From DATLZM01 sp035559315 (GTDB taxonomy: Bacteria > Actinomycetota > UBA4738 > HRBIN12), in assembly GCA_035559315.1 (NCBI GenBank), contig DATMBJ010000078.1, positions 1 to 14,609 of the forward strand: a stretch of DNA of 14,609 nt. Reading direction: 5' to 3'. Numbering within the stretch: the stretch's first letter is position 1; every line of letters starts with the position of its first letter. Under the pieces are notes generated by a model. It made no database searches, was not told where the DNA came from, and saw only the letters and a list, made by a program, of their open reading frames with translations. Both the position numbers and the translations under genes were made by a program. Positions 1-6,488 of the stretch are shown in pieces.

Positions 1-41
1 CGGGGCCGCTGACCGGGAGCCCGGGGGCCCGGCCGCCGGCC

Positions 42-93
42 ACGGCATCGCGGACCGCGGGATCCCCGGCCGCGGCATCCGGGCGCGGCATCC
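42..93. repeat. short degenerate direct repeats (GCGGCATCC-like)
   Basis: GCGGCATCC occurs exactly at 72-80 and 85-93. Weaker copies start at 42 (ACGGCATCG) and 57 (GCGGGATCC), which gives steps of 15, 15 and 13 bases. This could be a small tandem-repeat tract, a cluster of binding sites, or chance in GC-rich DNA. No function can be assigned. Confidence 0.35.
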
Positions 94-188
94 CTCCGCT
101 TGTCCACTTCGTACAAGTCGGTGGGGAGCCATGTCCGGGCCGTCGTCTGCGATCCGGCCGCTCCTGGGGGGATGATCGCGCATCGCCG

Positions 189-194
189 TACCAT
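189..194 (+). promoter_or_regulatory. possible -10 element for the potA operon (TACCAT)
   Basis: TACCAT matches the TANNAT pattern of actinobacterial housekeeping -10 boxes. Transcription would start near 201, giving a leader of about 25 nt that contains the GGTGGGAG ribosome binding site at 213-220 ahead of the GTG at 226. No matching -35 box is visible about 17 bp upstream, so the call is weak. If correct, it rules out the upstream TTG, ATG 172 and ATG 193 starts for potA. Confidence 0.3.
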
Positions 195-225
195 GATGGG
201 GCGGGAACGACCGGTGGGAGCCCCC

Positions 226-1350
226 GTGCCTGAGATCGACGTCCGACTGGAGCGGGTCACGAAGGTCTTCGGCGACACGATCGCCGTGGACGACCTGTCG
301 CTGGAGATCGAGGAGGGCGAGTTCTTCAGCCTCCTCGGCCCGTCGGGCTGCGGCAAGACCACCACGCTCCGGATGATCGGGGGCTTCGAGGAGCCCACCC
401 GGGGGACGATCTACCTCCGCGGGCGGGACGTCACGGACCTGCCCCCCTACAAGCGGGACGTGAACACGGTCTTCCAGTCCTACGCGCTCTTCCCCCACCT
501 CGACGTGTTCGAGAACGTGGCGTTCGGGCTCCGGCGGCGGAAGGTGGACCGGGCCGAGATCCAGCGGCGGGTGGGGGAGGCCCTGGAGCTCGTCGACCTG
601 GTGGGGTTCGAGCGCCGTCGGCCGACCCAGCTCTCCGGGGGCCAGCAGCAGCGGGTCGCGCTCGCCCGGGCCCTCGTGAACCGGCCGAAGGTCCTCCTGC
701 TCGACGAACCCCTCGGGGCCCTCGACCTCAAGCTGCGCAAGCAGATGCAGCTCGAGCTCAAGCGGATCCAGGCCGAGGTCGGGATCACGTTCATCTACGT
801 GACCCACGACCAGGAGGAGGCCATGACGATGTCCAACCGCATCGCCGTGATGCGCCACGGCCGGATCGAGCAGGTGGGGCCGCCGGAGGACGTCTACGAG
901 CACCCGGCCACGGAGTTCGTCGCGGGGTTCCTGGGGGCCTCGAACCTCCTCGACGGCGAGGTGAAGGAGCGACGGGGCGGCGTGGCGACGATCCGCCTGG
1001 CGGCGGGCGGCACGGTGCGGGTCCCGGAGGACCGGATGCCGGCCGATCTGGACTCGGTGGTGAAGGTCGGGGTGCGACCGGAGAAGATCTCGATCCTCCC
1101 CGAGGGGGAGGAGCCGCCGCCCGACCGGAACCGGGTGCCGGGGCTCCTCCGGATGGCCACCTACATCGGGGTCTCCCACCAGTACAAGGTGGAGGGCCCG
1201 GCCGGCCAGGAGCTCACCGTCTACGTGCAGAACCTGGGCGCGACGCCGCCGCCCCGCCCCGGCGAGCGCGTCCAGCTGGTCTGGAAGCCCGAGCACACCT
1301 TCGTGGTCCGTCCGTCGGCGCCCCTGAGCGAGGAGGAGGAGGAGGTATGA
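226..1350 (+). CDS. polyamine-type ABC transporter ATP-binding protein PotA
   Basis: This is the cytoplasmic ATPase that powers spermidine/putrescine-type import through PotB and PotC. In the 374-residue product I see Walker A GPSGCGKT (about 38-45), the Q-loop Gln at about 84, signature LSGGQ (136-140), Walker B VLLLDEP (156-162) and the switch His in YVTHD (about 194). A C-terminal regulatory TOBE-like region runs from about 238. Length fits PotA. I chose GTG 226 because GGTGGGAG lies five bases upstream and the protein then starts PEIDVRLERVTKVFG, as homologues do. ATG 193, ATG 172 or TTG 100 would add 11 to 42 poorly conserved residues. The Glu run at the C-terminus is encoded by a GAGGAGGAGG tract that also serves as the ribosome binding site of the next gene, which overlaps by ATGA. 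The exact substrate (spermidine, putrescine or a related cation) is not proven. Confidence 0.93.
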   Translation: MPEIDVRLERVTKVFGDTIAVDDLSLEIEEGEFFSLLGPSGCGKTTTLRMIGGFEEPTRGTIYLRGRDVTDLPPYKRDVNTVFQSYALFPHLDVFENVAFGLRRRKVDRAEIQRRVGEALELVDLVGFERRRPTQLSGGQQQRVALARALVNRPKVLLLDEPLGALDLKLRKQMQLELKRIQAEVGITFIYVTHDQEEAMTMSNRIAVMRHGRIEQVGPPEDVYEHPATEFVAGFLGASNLLDGEVKERRGGVATIRLAAGGTVRVPEDRMPADLDSVVKVGVRPEKISILPEGEEPPPDRNRVPGLLRMATYIGVSHQYKVEGPAGQELTVYVQNLGATPPPRPGERVQLVWKPEHTFVVRPSAPLSEEEEEV

Positions 1351-2651
1351 GCGACGCGCGCGAGCGTCTCGACGAGGCACGGCTGCAGGCCGTGTGGCGG
1401 CGCCGGCTCACCCGGCGGGGGTTCCTCCGCGGGGCGGGCGCGGGGGCGGCCGGGCTCTCGCTCTCCGCCATCCTCGCGGCCTGTGCACGGGAGGCCGGCC
1501 CCGGCCCCGGGGGGGCGGGGGAGGAGGTCGAGCCCGCGGACATCTTCGCCACCCCCGACCCCGAACCCCACGTGGAGTTCGCGAACTGGCCCCTCTACAT
1601 CGACAAGGCGAAGGACAAGGAGGGGAACGTCTACCGCCCGTCCCTGCGCAAGTTCGAGAAGGAGACGGGCATCACCGTGAACTACCAGGAGGTGATCCAG
1701 AGCAACGAGGAGTTCTTCGCCAAGATCCAGCCCCAGCTCGCGGCGGGGGACCCGACCGGCTACGACATCATCGTGATCACGAACGGGCGCTACCTGAAGG
1801 CCCTCATCAACAACGGCTGGCTCGTGCCGCTCGACCCCGCCCGCCGGCCGAACTTCGACGCCCACGCGGCGGACTGGGCGAAGGACCCGGTGTTCGACCC
1901 GGGGAACCGCTACACGATGGCCTGGCAGTCCGGGATCACGGGGTTCGCGGTGAACCACGACCTGGTGAAGGGCGAGGTCACGAGGCTCGAGGACCTGCTG
2001 GACGAGAGCAAGGTCCCCCCGGCCAGCGTGGGGATGATCCCGGGCGACGCCCCCGACTTCGTGATGATCAACCTGGGGATCGATCCCACGACCTCCGGCC
2101 CGGAGGAGTGGCGGGAGGCGGCCGACTGGATCCAGACGCTGCGGGACTCGCCCACGTTCCGCAAGTTCTACGACCAGGGCTACACCGACGACATGACCGC
2201 CGGGAACCTGTCGGTGACCATGGCGTGGTCGGGCGACGTCCTCTACTACGCGCAGTGGGCGGGTTACACGAACCTCGAGTTCGTGTTCCCCGAGGGCGGC
2301 GCGCTGCTCTGGATCGACAACATGATGATCCCGCAGGGCGCGGAGCACCCGGTCTCGGCGTACACGCTGATGGACTTCGTCTACCGGCCCGACATCGCCA
2401 CGATGATCACCGAGTGGGTGCTCTACATGTCGCCGGTGCCGGAGACCCGGGAGCTGATCCTGGAGGACGCGGAGAAGGCCGAGGACCAGGGCTACAAGGG
2501 CTACGCGAACAAGCTCCGGGCCACGGCGAACAGCCCGTTCCTCTACCCCGACGAGGAGTTCCTCTCGCGGACCTCGTTCGGCTTCAGCGACTGGACCGAC
2601 GAGGCCGCGGAGGAGTGGGACGCGATCTTCAACCCCGTCCTGTACGGCTGA
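1347..2651 (+). CDS. PotD-type polyamine-binding lipoprotein (Tat-exported)
   Basis: This is the extracytoplasmic solute-binding protein of the importer, tethered to the outer face of the membrane. The 434-residue product has a twin-arginine signal (TRRGFL, R23-R24), a hydrophobic segment and a lipobox LAAC with the acylated Cys at 46. The mature part is a PotD-like periplasmic-binding fold (family SBP_bac_8/PotD). By my alignment from memory with E. coli PotD, the ligand-cage positions are kept: W81 and Y84 in NWPLYID, Y149, W294 in AWSGD, and W322/D324 in LWID. This supports a polyamine or similar cationic ligand. The ATG overlaps the potA stop as ATGA, with a long GGAGG tract just upstream. 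It is longer than E. coli PotD (348 residues), partly through the signal region and the linker at 47-75. Confidence 0.9.
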   Translation: MSDARERLDEARLQAVWRRRLTRRGFLRGAGAGAAGLSLSAILAACAREAGPGPGGAGEEVEPADIFATPDPEPHVEFANWPLYIDKAKDKEGNVYRPSLRKFEKETGITVNYQEVIQSNEEFFAKIQPQLAAGDPTGYDIIVITNGRYLKALINNGWLVPLDPARRPNFDAHAADWAKDPVFDPGNRYTMAWQSGITGFAVNHDLVKGEVTRLEDLLDESKVPPASVGMIPGDAPDFVMINLGIDPTTSGPEEWREAADWIQTLRDSPTFRKFYDQGYTDDMTAGNLSVTMAWSGDVLYYAQWAGYTNLEFVFPEGGALLWIDNMMIPQGAEHPVSAYTLMDFVYRPDIATMITEWVLYMSPVPETRELILEDAEKAEDQGYKGYANKLRATANSPFLYPDEEFLSRTSFGFSDWTDEAAEEWDAIFNPVLYG

Positions 2652-2660
2652 GCCACCGGG

Positions 2661-3593
2661 ATGGCGGCCACCGCGACGGCGCCACGGACCTCCCCCCTCC
2701 CCCCCGTGCCCGGGGAGCGGGGGAGGTCGCTCCGGAAGCGGCTCGTGCCCTACGGGCTCCTCGCCCCGGGCGGCGCCTGGCTCCTGGTGCTGTTCCTGTT
2801 CCCGGTGGGGATCATGGCCTACACGTCGCTCAAGAGCGGGGGGCTGCTCTCGGGCGGGTTCCGGTTCACCTGGGAGTGGGGCAACTACGCCGACGCCTTG
2901 ACCCAGAACCGCGCGTACTTCCTCCGCTCCATCGGGTACTCGGCGATCGTGACCAGCGCCGCCCTGCTCCTCGCCTACCCCCTCGCGTACTGGATCGCGT
3001 TCCGCGGCGGGCGGTGGAAGTCGAGCCTCCTCCTGCTCGTGCTCCTGCCGTTCTTCGTCTCGTTCATCATCCGGACCATCCAGTGGAAGTTCATCCTGGC
3101 CGACGACGGGATCATCCTCGGGCCCCTCAAGGACCTGGGGATCCTGGGCCGGAACTTCCACGTCCTGGCCACCCCGTTCGCGGTGATCGCGGGGATCACG
3201 TACAACTTCCTCCCGTTCACCACGTTCCCGCTGTACGTGGCGCTCGAGCGGATCGACCGGTCGCTCGTGGAGGCGGCCAAGGACCTGTACGCGAGCTCCG
3301 CGACGGCCTTCTGGAAGGTCGTGTTCCCGCTCTCGCTCCCCGGCGTGTTCGCCGCGGTGATCCTCACGTTCGTCCCGGCCACCGGGGACTACATCAACGC
3401 CGAGATCCTCGGGAACCCCGACACCACGATGATCGGGAACATCATCCAGCGGAAGTTCCTCGTGACCCTGGACTACCCCGAGGCCGCCGCGCTCTCGATC
3501 GTGCTGATGATCGGGATGGTGATCCTGGCCTCGATCTACGCGCGGATCCTGGGGACCGAGGACGAGACGGTGGTGGCGGGGGTGGCGGCGTGA
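2661..3593 (+). CDS. polyamine-type ABC transporter permease PotB
   Basis: This is the first inner-membrane permease of the importer; it pairs with PotC to form the translocation path. The 310 residues contain a cytoplasmic Pro/Arg-rich N-terminus and about six hydrophobic segments (near 31-53, 92-114, 120-138, 170-192, 226-240 and 275-295). The EAA motif that docks on the ATPase is EAAKDLYASSATAFWKVV (204-221), followed by FPLSLPG. Length is close to the usual 275-310. ATG 2661 follows the potD stop by nine bases with only a weak ribosome binding site, so translation is probably coupled to potD. The stop overlaps the potC start (GTGA). Confidence 0.92.
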   Translation: MAATATAPRTSPLPPVPGERGRSLRKRLVPYGLLAPGGAWLLVLFLFPVGIMAYTSLKSGGLLSGGFRFTWEWGNYADALTQNRAYFLRSIGYSAIVTSAALLLAYPLAYWIAFRGGRWKSSLLLLVLLPFFVSFIIRTIQWKFILADDGIILGPLKDLGILGRNFHVLATPFAVIAGITYNFLPFTTFPLYVALERIDRSLVEAAKDLYASSATAFWKVVFPLSLPGVFAAVILTFVPATGDYINAEILGNPDTTMIGNIIQRKFLVTLDYPEAAALSIVLMIGMVILASIYARILGTEDETVVAGVAA

Positions 3594-4450
3594 GCGCGAC
3601 CACGGCGACCGCGCCGGCACGGGCCCGGGTCGAGGCCCGGGAGCTCCCGCCCCTCCACCGGGGGCCGCGCCGGCCCGCCCGGTTCGTGCTGCCCGCCTAC
3701 GGGGTCCTCATGATCCTGTACCTCACGAGCCCTGTCTTCCTGATGATCCTCTACAGCTTCAACGACATCCCCCAGGAGCGCCAGACGCTCCGGTTCTGGG
3801 GGTTCACCCTGGACTGGTGGAAGAACCTCTTCGACATCCCCGGGCTCACCGCCGCGCTCCAGCACTCGCTCGCGGTCGCGATCCCGAGCGCGCTCGCCGC
3901 CACCGCCCTCGGGACCCTGCTCGGCCTGGCCCTCGGCCGGTACCGGTTCGCGGCCCGAGGCGTCACGAACTTCGTGATCTTCCTGGCCATCGCGGTGCCC
4001 GAGATCGTCCTCGGCTCCTCGCTGCTCAGCCTGTTCCTCACCACCCAGGCCGTGCCCCTCGGCTACTGGACGATCCTCCTCTCGCACATCAGCTTCAGCG
4101 TCCCGTTCGTCGCCGTCGTGGTCCGGGCCAGGGTCCAGGGGATGGACCGGGCGCTCGAGGACGCCGCCCAGGACCTGTTCGCCTCGCCGGTGACCGCGTT
4201 CTTCAAGGTGACGCTCCCGCTGATCATGCCGGGCGTCCTGGCCGGCGGGCTCCTGGCGTTCGTGCTGTCCCTCGACGACTTCGTCATCACGAACTTCGTG
4301 TTCGGGAGCTTCGAGACCTTCCCGATCTGGGTCTACGGGGCCACCAAGATCGGCCTCCCGCCCCAGGTCAACGTGATGGGGACGCTCCTGTTCGTGACCG
4401 GCCTCGTCCTGGCGCTGCTCGCCGCCGCCTTCCAGCGGAAGCGGACCTGA
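3590..4450 (+). CDS. polyamine-type ABC transporter permease PotC
   Basis: This is the second membrane permease of the importer, 286 residues. Hydrophobic segments lie near 32-55, 92-116, 125-148, 160-180, 212-232 and 262-281. The EAA loop is EDAAQDLFASPVTAFFKV (190-207) followed by TLPLIMPG, and the conserved SLDDFVITNF follows at 227-236, as is typical of PotC/PotI. The start is GTG 3590, overlapping the potB stop as GTGA. The same reading frame happens to stay open back to 1394 through potD and potB, but that upstream part is a GC-driven shadow with no homology and must not be read as a fusion. The first 30 residues are Arg/Pro/Ala-rich and poorly conserved. Confidence 0.92.
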   Translation: MSATTATAPARARVEARELPPLHRGPRRPARFVLPAYGVLMILYLTSPVFLMILYSFNDIPQERQTLRFWGFTLDWWKNLFDIPGLTAALQHSLAVAIPSALAATALGTLLGLALGRYRFAARGVTNFVIFLAIAVPEIVLGSSLLSLFLTTQAVPLGYWTILLSHISFSVPFVAVVVRARVQGMDRALEDAAQDLFASPVTAFFKVTLPLIMPGVLAGGLLAFVLSLDDFVITNFVFGSFETFPIWVYGATKIGLPPQVNVMGTLLFVTGLVLALLAAAFQRKRT

Positions 4451-4470
4451 GCCCGGCCCCCCCGGGGCTC
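4449..4470 (+). terminator. possible hairpin at the end of potC
   Basis: GAGCCC (4449-4454) can pair with GGGCTC (4465-4470) around a C-rich loop, starting inside the potC stop codon. There is no U-tract after it, so if it terminates it would be an imperfect, actinobacterial-style terminator or an attenuation point before the second potD. Confidence 0.35.
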
Positions 4471-4476
4471 CTCGCA

Positions 4477-4482
4477 TAGACT
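4477..4482 (+). promoter_or_regulatory. possible -10 element for the second potD (TAGACT)
   Basis: TAGACT sits 23 bases before the GTG at 4506 and fits the TANNNT -10 pattern. The start of transcription would be near 4489. No -35 box is evident upstream. Its position, just past the hairpin at the end of potC, suggests separate expression of the second binding protein. Confidence 0.4.
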
Positions 4483-4484
4483 CG

Positions 4485-4496
4485 CCTCGACCGAGG
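4485..4496. promoter_or_regulatory. inverted repeat CCTCG-AC-CGAGG in the potD2 leader
   Basis: CCTCG (4485-4489) and CGAGG (4492-4496) form a perfect inverted repeat. As RNA it would fold as CCTC-GACC-GAGG, taking up the first bases of the purine-rich Shine-Dalgarno tract (4493-4502) of the following gene. It could be an operator, a small translation-control hairpin, or chance. Confidence 0.25.
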
Positions 4497-4505
4497 GGAG
4501 GGACC

Positions 4506-5738
4506 GTGCGCCACGCTGCGCCCGACGGCTCCCCGCCCGTGCCGGGCGGGCTCACCCGCCGGCAGCTCCTCGTGGCCCTGGGCCGCGGCGCGGGGGCGGC
4601 CGCGGTGCTGTCCTGGCTCGCCGGGTGCGCGCCAGGGGAGCTCGACGGGGGCCCCACCCCGAGCGGCCCGACCACGATCCGGGTGGCCAGCCTCCCGCTC
4701 GCGATCGACGGGGGCGCGGAGGGTCCGACCCTCGCGCGGTTCCGGGCGGAGACGGGGATCGGCGTGGACCACCGGGAGGTGGTGGGCGACCCCGACGCGT
4801 TCGTCCGGGGGCTGCTGCCGCGCCTCGAGGCCGGCCAGCCGACCGGGTGGGACGTCGTCGTGCTCCCCACGGGCGACGCGCTCGCCACGCTGCTCGGCCG
4901 GGGGCTCCTCGAGGAGCTCCCCCCGGACCGGCCGAACTTCCGGGCCCACGCGGCGGGCTTCGTCCGGGACCCGAGCGTGGACCCCGGCAACCGGTACACG
5001 ATGGCCCTCCGGGCCGAGGCCACGGGGATCGGCTCGAACCCCCGGCGGACCGGGGGCCGGCCGGTGCGGAGGCTCCGCGACCTGTTCGGGGGGGCGTTCG
5101 CGGGGGCCGTCGGGATGCCCGCGGACCCCCTGGAGCTCGGGAACGTCGGGCTGCTCGCGGCCGGGGCGGACCCCCCGACCGCGACCCCGGAGGAGTGGGG
5201 CGCGGCCGCGCGGCTGCTCCGGGGACAGCGGGACCGGGGGGTGGTCCGCGGGTACTACGGGCGGCGGGAGGCCGTGGCGGCGCTCGCCGCCGGGGAGGTG
5301 GCGGCGGCCGTGGTCCGCTCGGCGGACCTCTTCCAGGCCAACCCGACCGGGGACCCGGAGGGGCTCGGCTTCGCCTACCCCGAGGAGGGCGCGCTGCTCT
5401 GGATCGACGCGATGGCGATCCCGGCCGGCTCGCCCCACGTCGCCGAGGCCGCGCGGTTCATGGACTTCCTGTACCGGCCCGACGTGGCCGCCCTGCTGGC
5501 CGCCTCCGGGGGACACGTGAGCCCCGTGCCCGCCTCCCGGGAGGAGCTGCGGGCCCGGGCCGAGGCGACGGCCGACCCCGAGGAGCGGGCGGCGCTCGAG
5601 GCCGCGGCGGAGAGCCCGCTGGTCTACCCCGGGCCCGAGGCGGCCCGCGGGTTCGTGGACCCCGCCATCCCCCTCGAGCACCGGGAGACCTGGGAGGCGC
5701 TGTTCCGGTCCATCGCCACGGGCGGGGCCGGCGGCTGA
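4506..5738 (+). CDS. second PotD-like substrate-binding lipoprotein, diverged paralogue
   Basis: A 410-residue Tat-exported lipoprotein: LTRRQLL (R18-R19), hydrophobic segment, lipobox LAGC with Cys 41. It is clearly a paralogue of the upstream PotD. Shared blocks are RPNF.AHAA, DPGNRYTMA, EGALLWID and MDF.YRPD. However, aromatic ligand-cage positions of the first copy are replaced: W81 by L63, Y84 by A66, Y149 by A125 and W294 by R271. Only W299/D301 in LWID remain. It therefore probably binds a different or smaller ligand, or has lost binding; the fold looks intact. GTG 4506 follows GGGGAGGG at 4495-4502. It lies 55 bases past potC with its own -10-like element, so it may be expressed apart from the ABC genes. 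It has no permease of its own here and may share PotB/PotC. True function is not known. Confidence 0.85.
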   Translation: MRHAAPDGSPPVPGGLTRRQLLVALGRGAGAAAVLSWLAGCAPGELDGGPTPSGPTTIRVASLPLAIDGGAEGPTLARFRAETGIGVDHREVVGDPDAFVRGLLPRLEAGQPTGWDVVVLPTGDALATLLGRGLLEELPPDRPNFRAHAAGFVRDPSVDPGNRYTMALRAEATGIGSNPRRTGGRPVRRLRDLFGGAFAGAVGMPADPLELGNVGLLAAGADPPTATPEEWGAAARLLRGQRDRGVVRGYYGRREAVAALAAGEVAAAVVRSADLFQANPTGDPEGLGFAYPEEGALLWIDAMAIPAGSPHVAEAARFMDFLYRPDVAALLAASGGHVSPVPASREELRARAEATADPEERAALEAAAESPLVYPGPEAARGFVDPAIPLEHRETWEALFRSIATGGAGG

Positions 5739-5742
5739 ACTC

Positions 5743-5756
5743 GTGAAAGGATTCAC
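5743..5756. promoter_or_regulatory. inverted repeat GTGAA-N4-TTCAC upstream of the atp promoter
   Basis: GTGAA (5743-5747) and TTCAC (5752-5756) form a perfect inverted repeat in a locally A/T-richer stretch between potD2 and the atp operon, about 50 bases before the -35 box. A looser pair, GCAGG (5764-5768) and CCTGC (5782-5786), follows. Candidates are an operator for a dimeric regulator or part of a potD2 transcript end. No known consensus is recognised. Confidence 0.3.
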
Positions 5757-5806
5757 AAACCCAGCAGGAAATGGCCTTCTACCTGCGGAAACGATGGAGG
5801 TCGGCT

Positions 5807-5835
5807 TTGACGCCCCCCGGGCCCGCGTCTATACT
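5807..5835 (+). promoter_or_regulatory. strong sigma70-type promoter of the atp operon
   Basis: TTGACG (5807-5812) and TATACT (5830-5835) are separated by exactly 17 bases, close to the textbook housekeeping promoter. Transcription should begin near 5842-5845, essentially at the ATG 5846 of the first atp gene. The transcript would be leaderless or carry at most about four leader bases. This is the clearest promoter in the window and fits constitutive, strong expression of ATP synthase. Confidence 0.82.
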
Positions 5836-5845
5836 GCCCTCGCTC

Positions 5846-6067
5846 ATGGCCGGTGGACCCCGCTCGGGATGGAGCGCGGTCGGCACGGCCTGGGCGATCC
5901 TCGGAACGCTCGCGTCGGGGATCCTGGCCTGGGGAGGGCTCGGCTACCTGGCCGACCGCCTCGCCGGCTTCCGCTGGCTGTTCCTCCCGATCGGGATGCT
6001 GATCGGGGCGGGGACCGCCATCTACCTGGTGTACGTGCGGTATGGGAGGGACGGCGACGCGACCTGA
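5846..6067 (+). CDS. AtpZ/AtpI-like small membrane protein of the ATP synthase operon
   Basis: A 73-residue protein with two membrane segments (about 12-35 and 44-64) joined by a short loop containing YLADRLAGF. This is the layout of the AtpZ family, small two-helix proteins found at the head of atp operons and linked in other bacteria to ion handling or Fo assembly. I chose ATG 5846 rather than upstream ATG 5771, because the promoter -10 box ends at 5835 and an upstream start would lie outside the transcript. There is no ribosome binding site before 5846, consistent with leaderless translation. The next gene follows after seven bases. Assignment rests on topology and position, since these proteins are poorly conserved. 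Confidence 0.72.
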   Translation: MAGGPRSGWSAVGTAWAILGTLASGILAWGGLGYLADRLAGFRWLFLPIGMLIGAGTAIYLVYVRYGRDGDAT

Positions 6068-6074
6068 GGTCGAG

Positions 6075-6488
6075 ATGGTGCGGCGGGCGCTCGGGCCCGG
6101 CGCGCTCGCGCTGCCCGTGGCGCTGGGGGCCGGATGGGCCCTGGGCGGCCCGGCGGCCGGCGCCTCGGCCGCCCTCGGCGTGGCCGTGGTCCTCGCGAAC
6201 TTCGCGGCCCACGGCCTCTCGCTCGCCTGGGCCTCCACGATCTCCCTCGCCGTCCTGCACGCCATGGCCCTGGCCGGCGTGGTCGTCCGCCTCGGGGCGA
6301 TCGTCGGCCTCCTGCTCGCGCTGCGCGGTACGGGCTGGTTCTCCCCGCTCGCCTTCGGCCTCGCCGTGGTGCCGGGGACCCTCGGGCTCCTCGCGTACGA
6401 GGCGAGGCTCCTCGCGGGCGGCCTCGGGCAGCTCCTGCAGGTCCCGGCCGACCCGGTGGCGGCCGCCGCCGCGAGGGAGGCGCGCTAG
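6075..6488 (+). CDS. AtpI-family ATP synthase assembly protein
   Basis: A 137-residue, almost wholly hydrophobic protein with about four membrane segments (9-26, 29-48, 53-83 and 91-108). This is the size and topology of the ATP synthase I family encoded just before atpB, thought to help c-ring assembly. ATG 6075 is preferred because GAGG (6066-6069, overlapping the previous stop) lies five bases upstream. ATG 6042 in the same frame has no ribosome binding site and would overlap the preceding gene by 26 bases. The stop TAG abuts the atpB GTG directly. The family assignment is by context and topology; sequence conservation is low. Confidence 0.72.
   Translation: MVRRALGPGALALPVALGAGWALGGPAAGASAALGVAVVLANFAAHGLSLAWASTISLAVLHAMALAGVVVRLGAIVGLLLALRGTGWFSPLAFGLAVVPGTLGLLAYEARLLAGGLGQLLQVPADPVAAAAAREAR

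Larger units (their letters stand above)
1..225. other. leader region upstream of potA, no gene called
   Basis: I find no convincing gene here. A + strand frame is open from about base 2 to a stop at 173-175, and the potA frame is open back to a TTG at 100. Both translate to low-complexity Arg/Gly/Pro/Ala-rich sequence with no recognisable motif. The stretch contains short direct repeats (42-93) and a possible -10 element (189-194). It is therefore best read as the intergenic and 5' control region of the transporter operon. Confidence 0.5.

Noticed and set aside
1..92. Minus-strand frame starting near 92 with a GGAGGG nearby, possible divergent gene
   Set aside because: The GGAGGG touches the first ATG with no spacer. 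The visible residues are generic Ala/Arg/Pro/Gly, and the frame is cut by the window edge, so it cannot be told apart from chance.
99..117. Inverted repeat CTTGT-N9-ACAAG upstream of potA
   Set aside because: Only five base pairs with a nine-base gap, and no other copy seen in the window. Too weak to call an operator.
2..175. Plus-strand open frame that could be the tail of an upstream gene
   Set aside because: The translation is low-complexity with no family resemblance, and it would run through the candidate potA promoter region. Not supportable without upstream sequence.
1221..3620. Very long minus-strand open frame (about 800 codons) opposite potD and potB
   Set aside because: It lies antisense to well-conserved genes and its product is a low-complexity Arg/His/Asp/Glu/Pro-rich string. 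This is the usual shadow of high-GC coding DNA. Similar minus-strand frames at 8007-10511 and 11288-13477 were rejected for the same reason.
1394..4450. Apparent 1018-codon + strand frame reading as a giant fusion ending in PotC
   Set aside because: Only the part from GTG 3590 resembles a protein family. The upstream part is potD and potB read out of frame and is Arg/Gly/Pro-rich noise.
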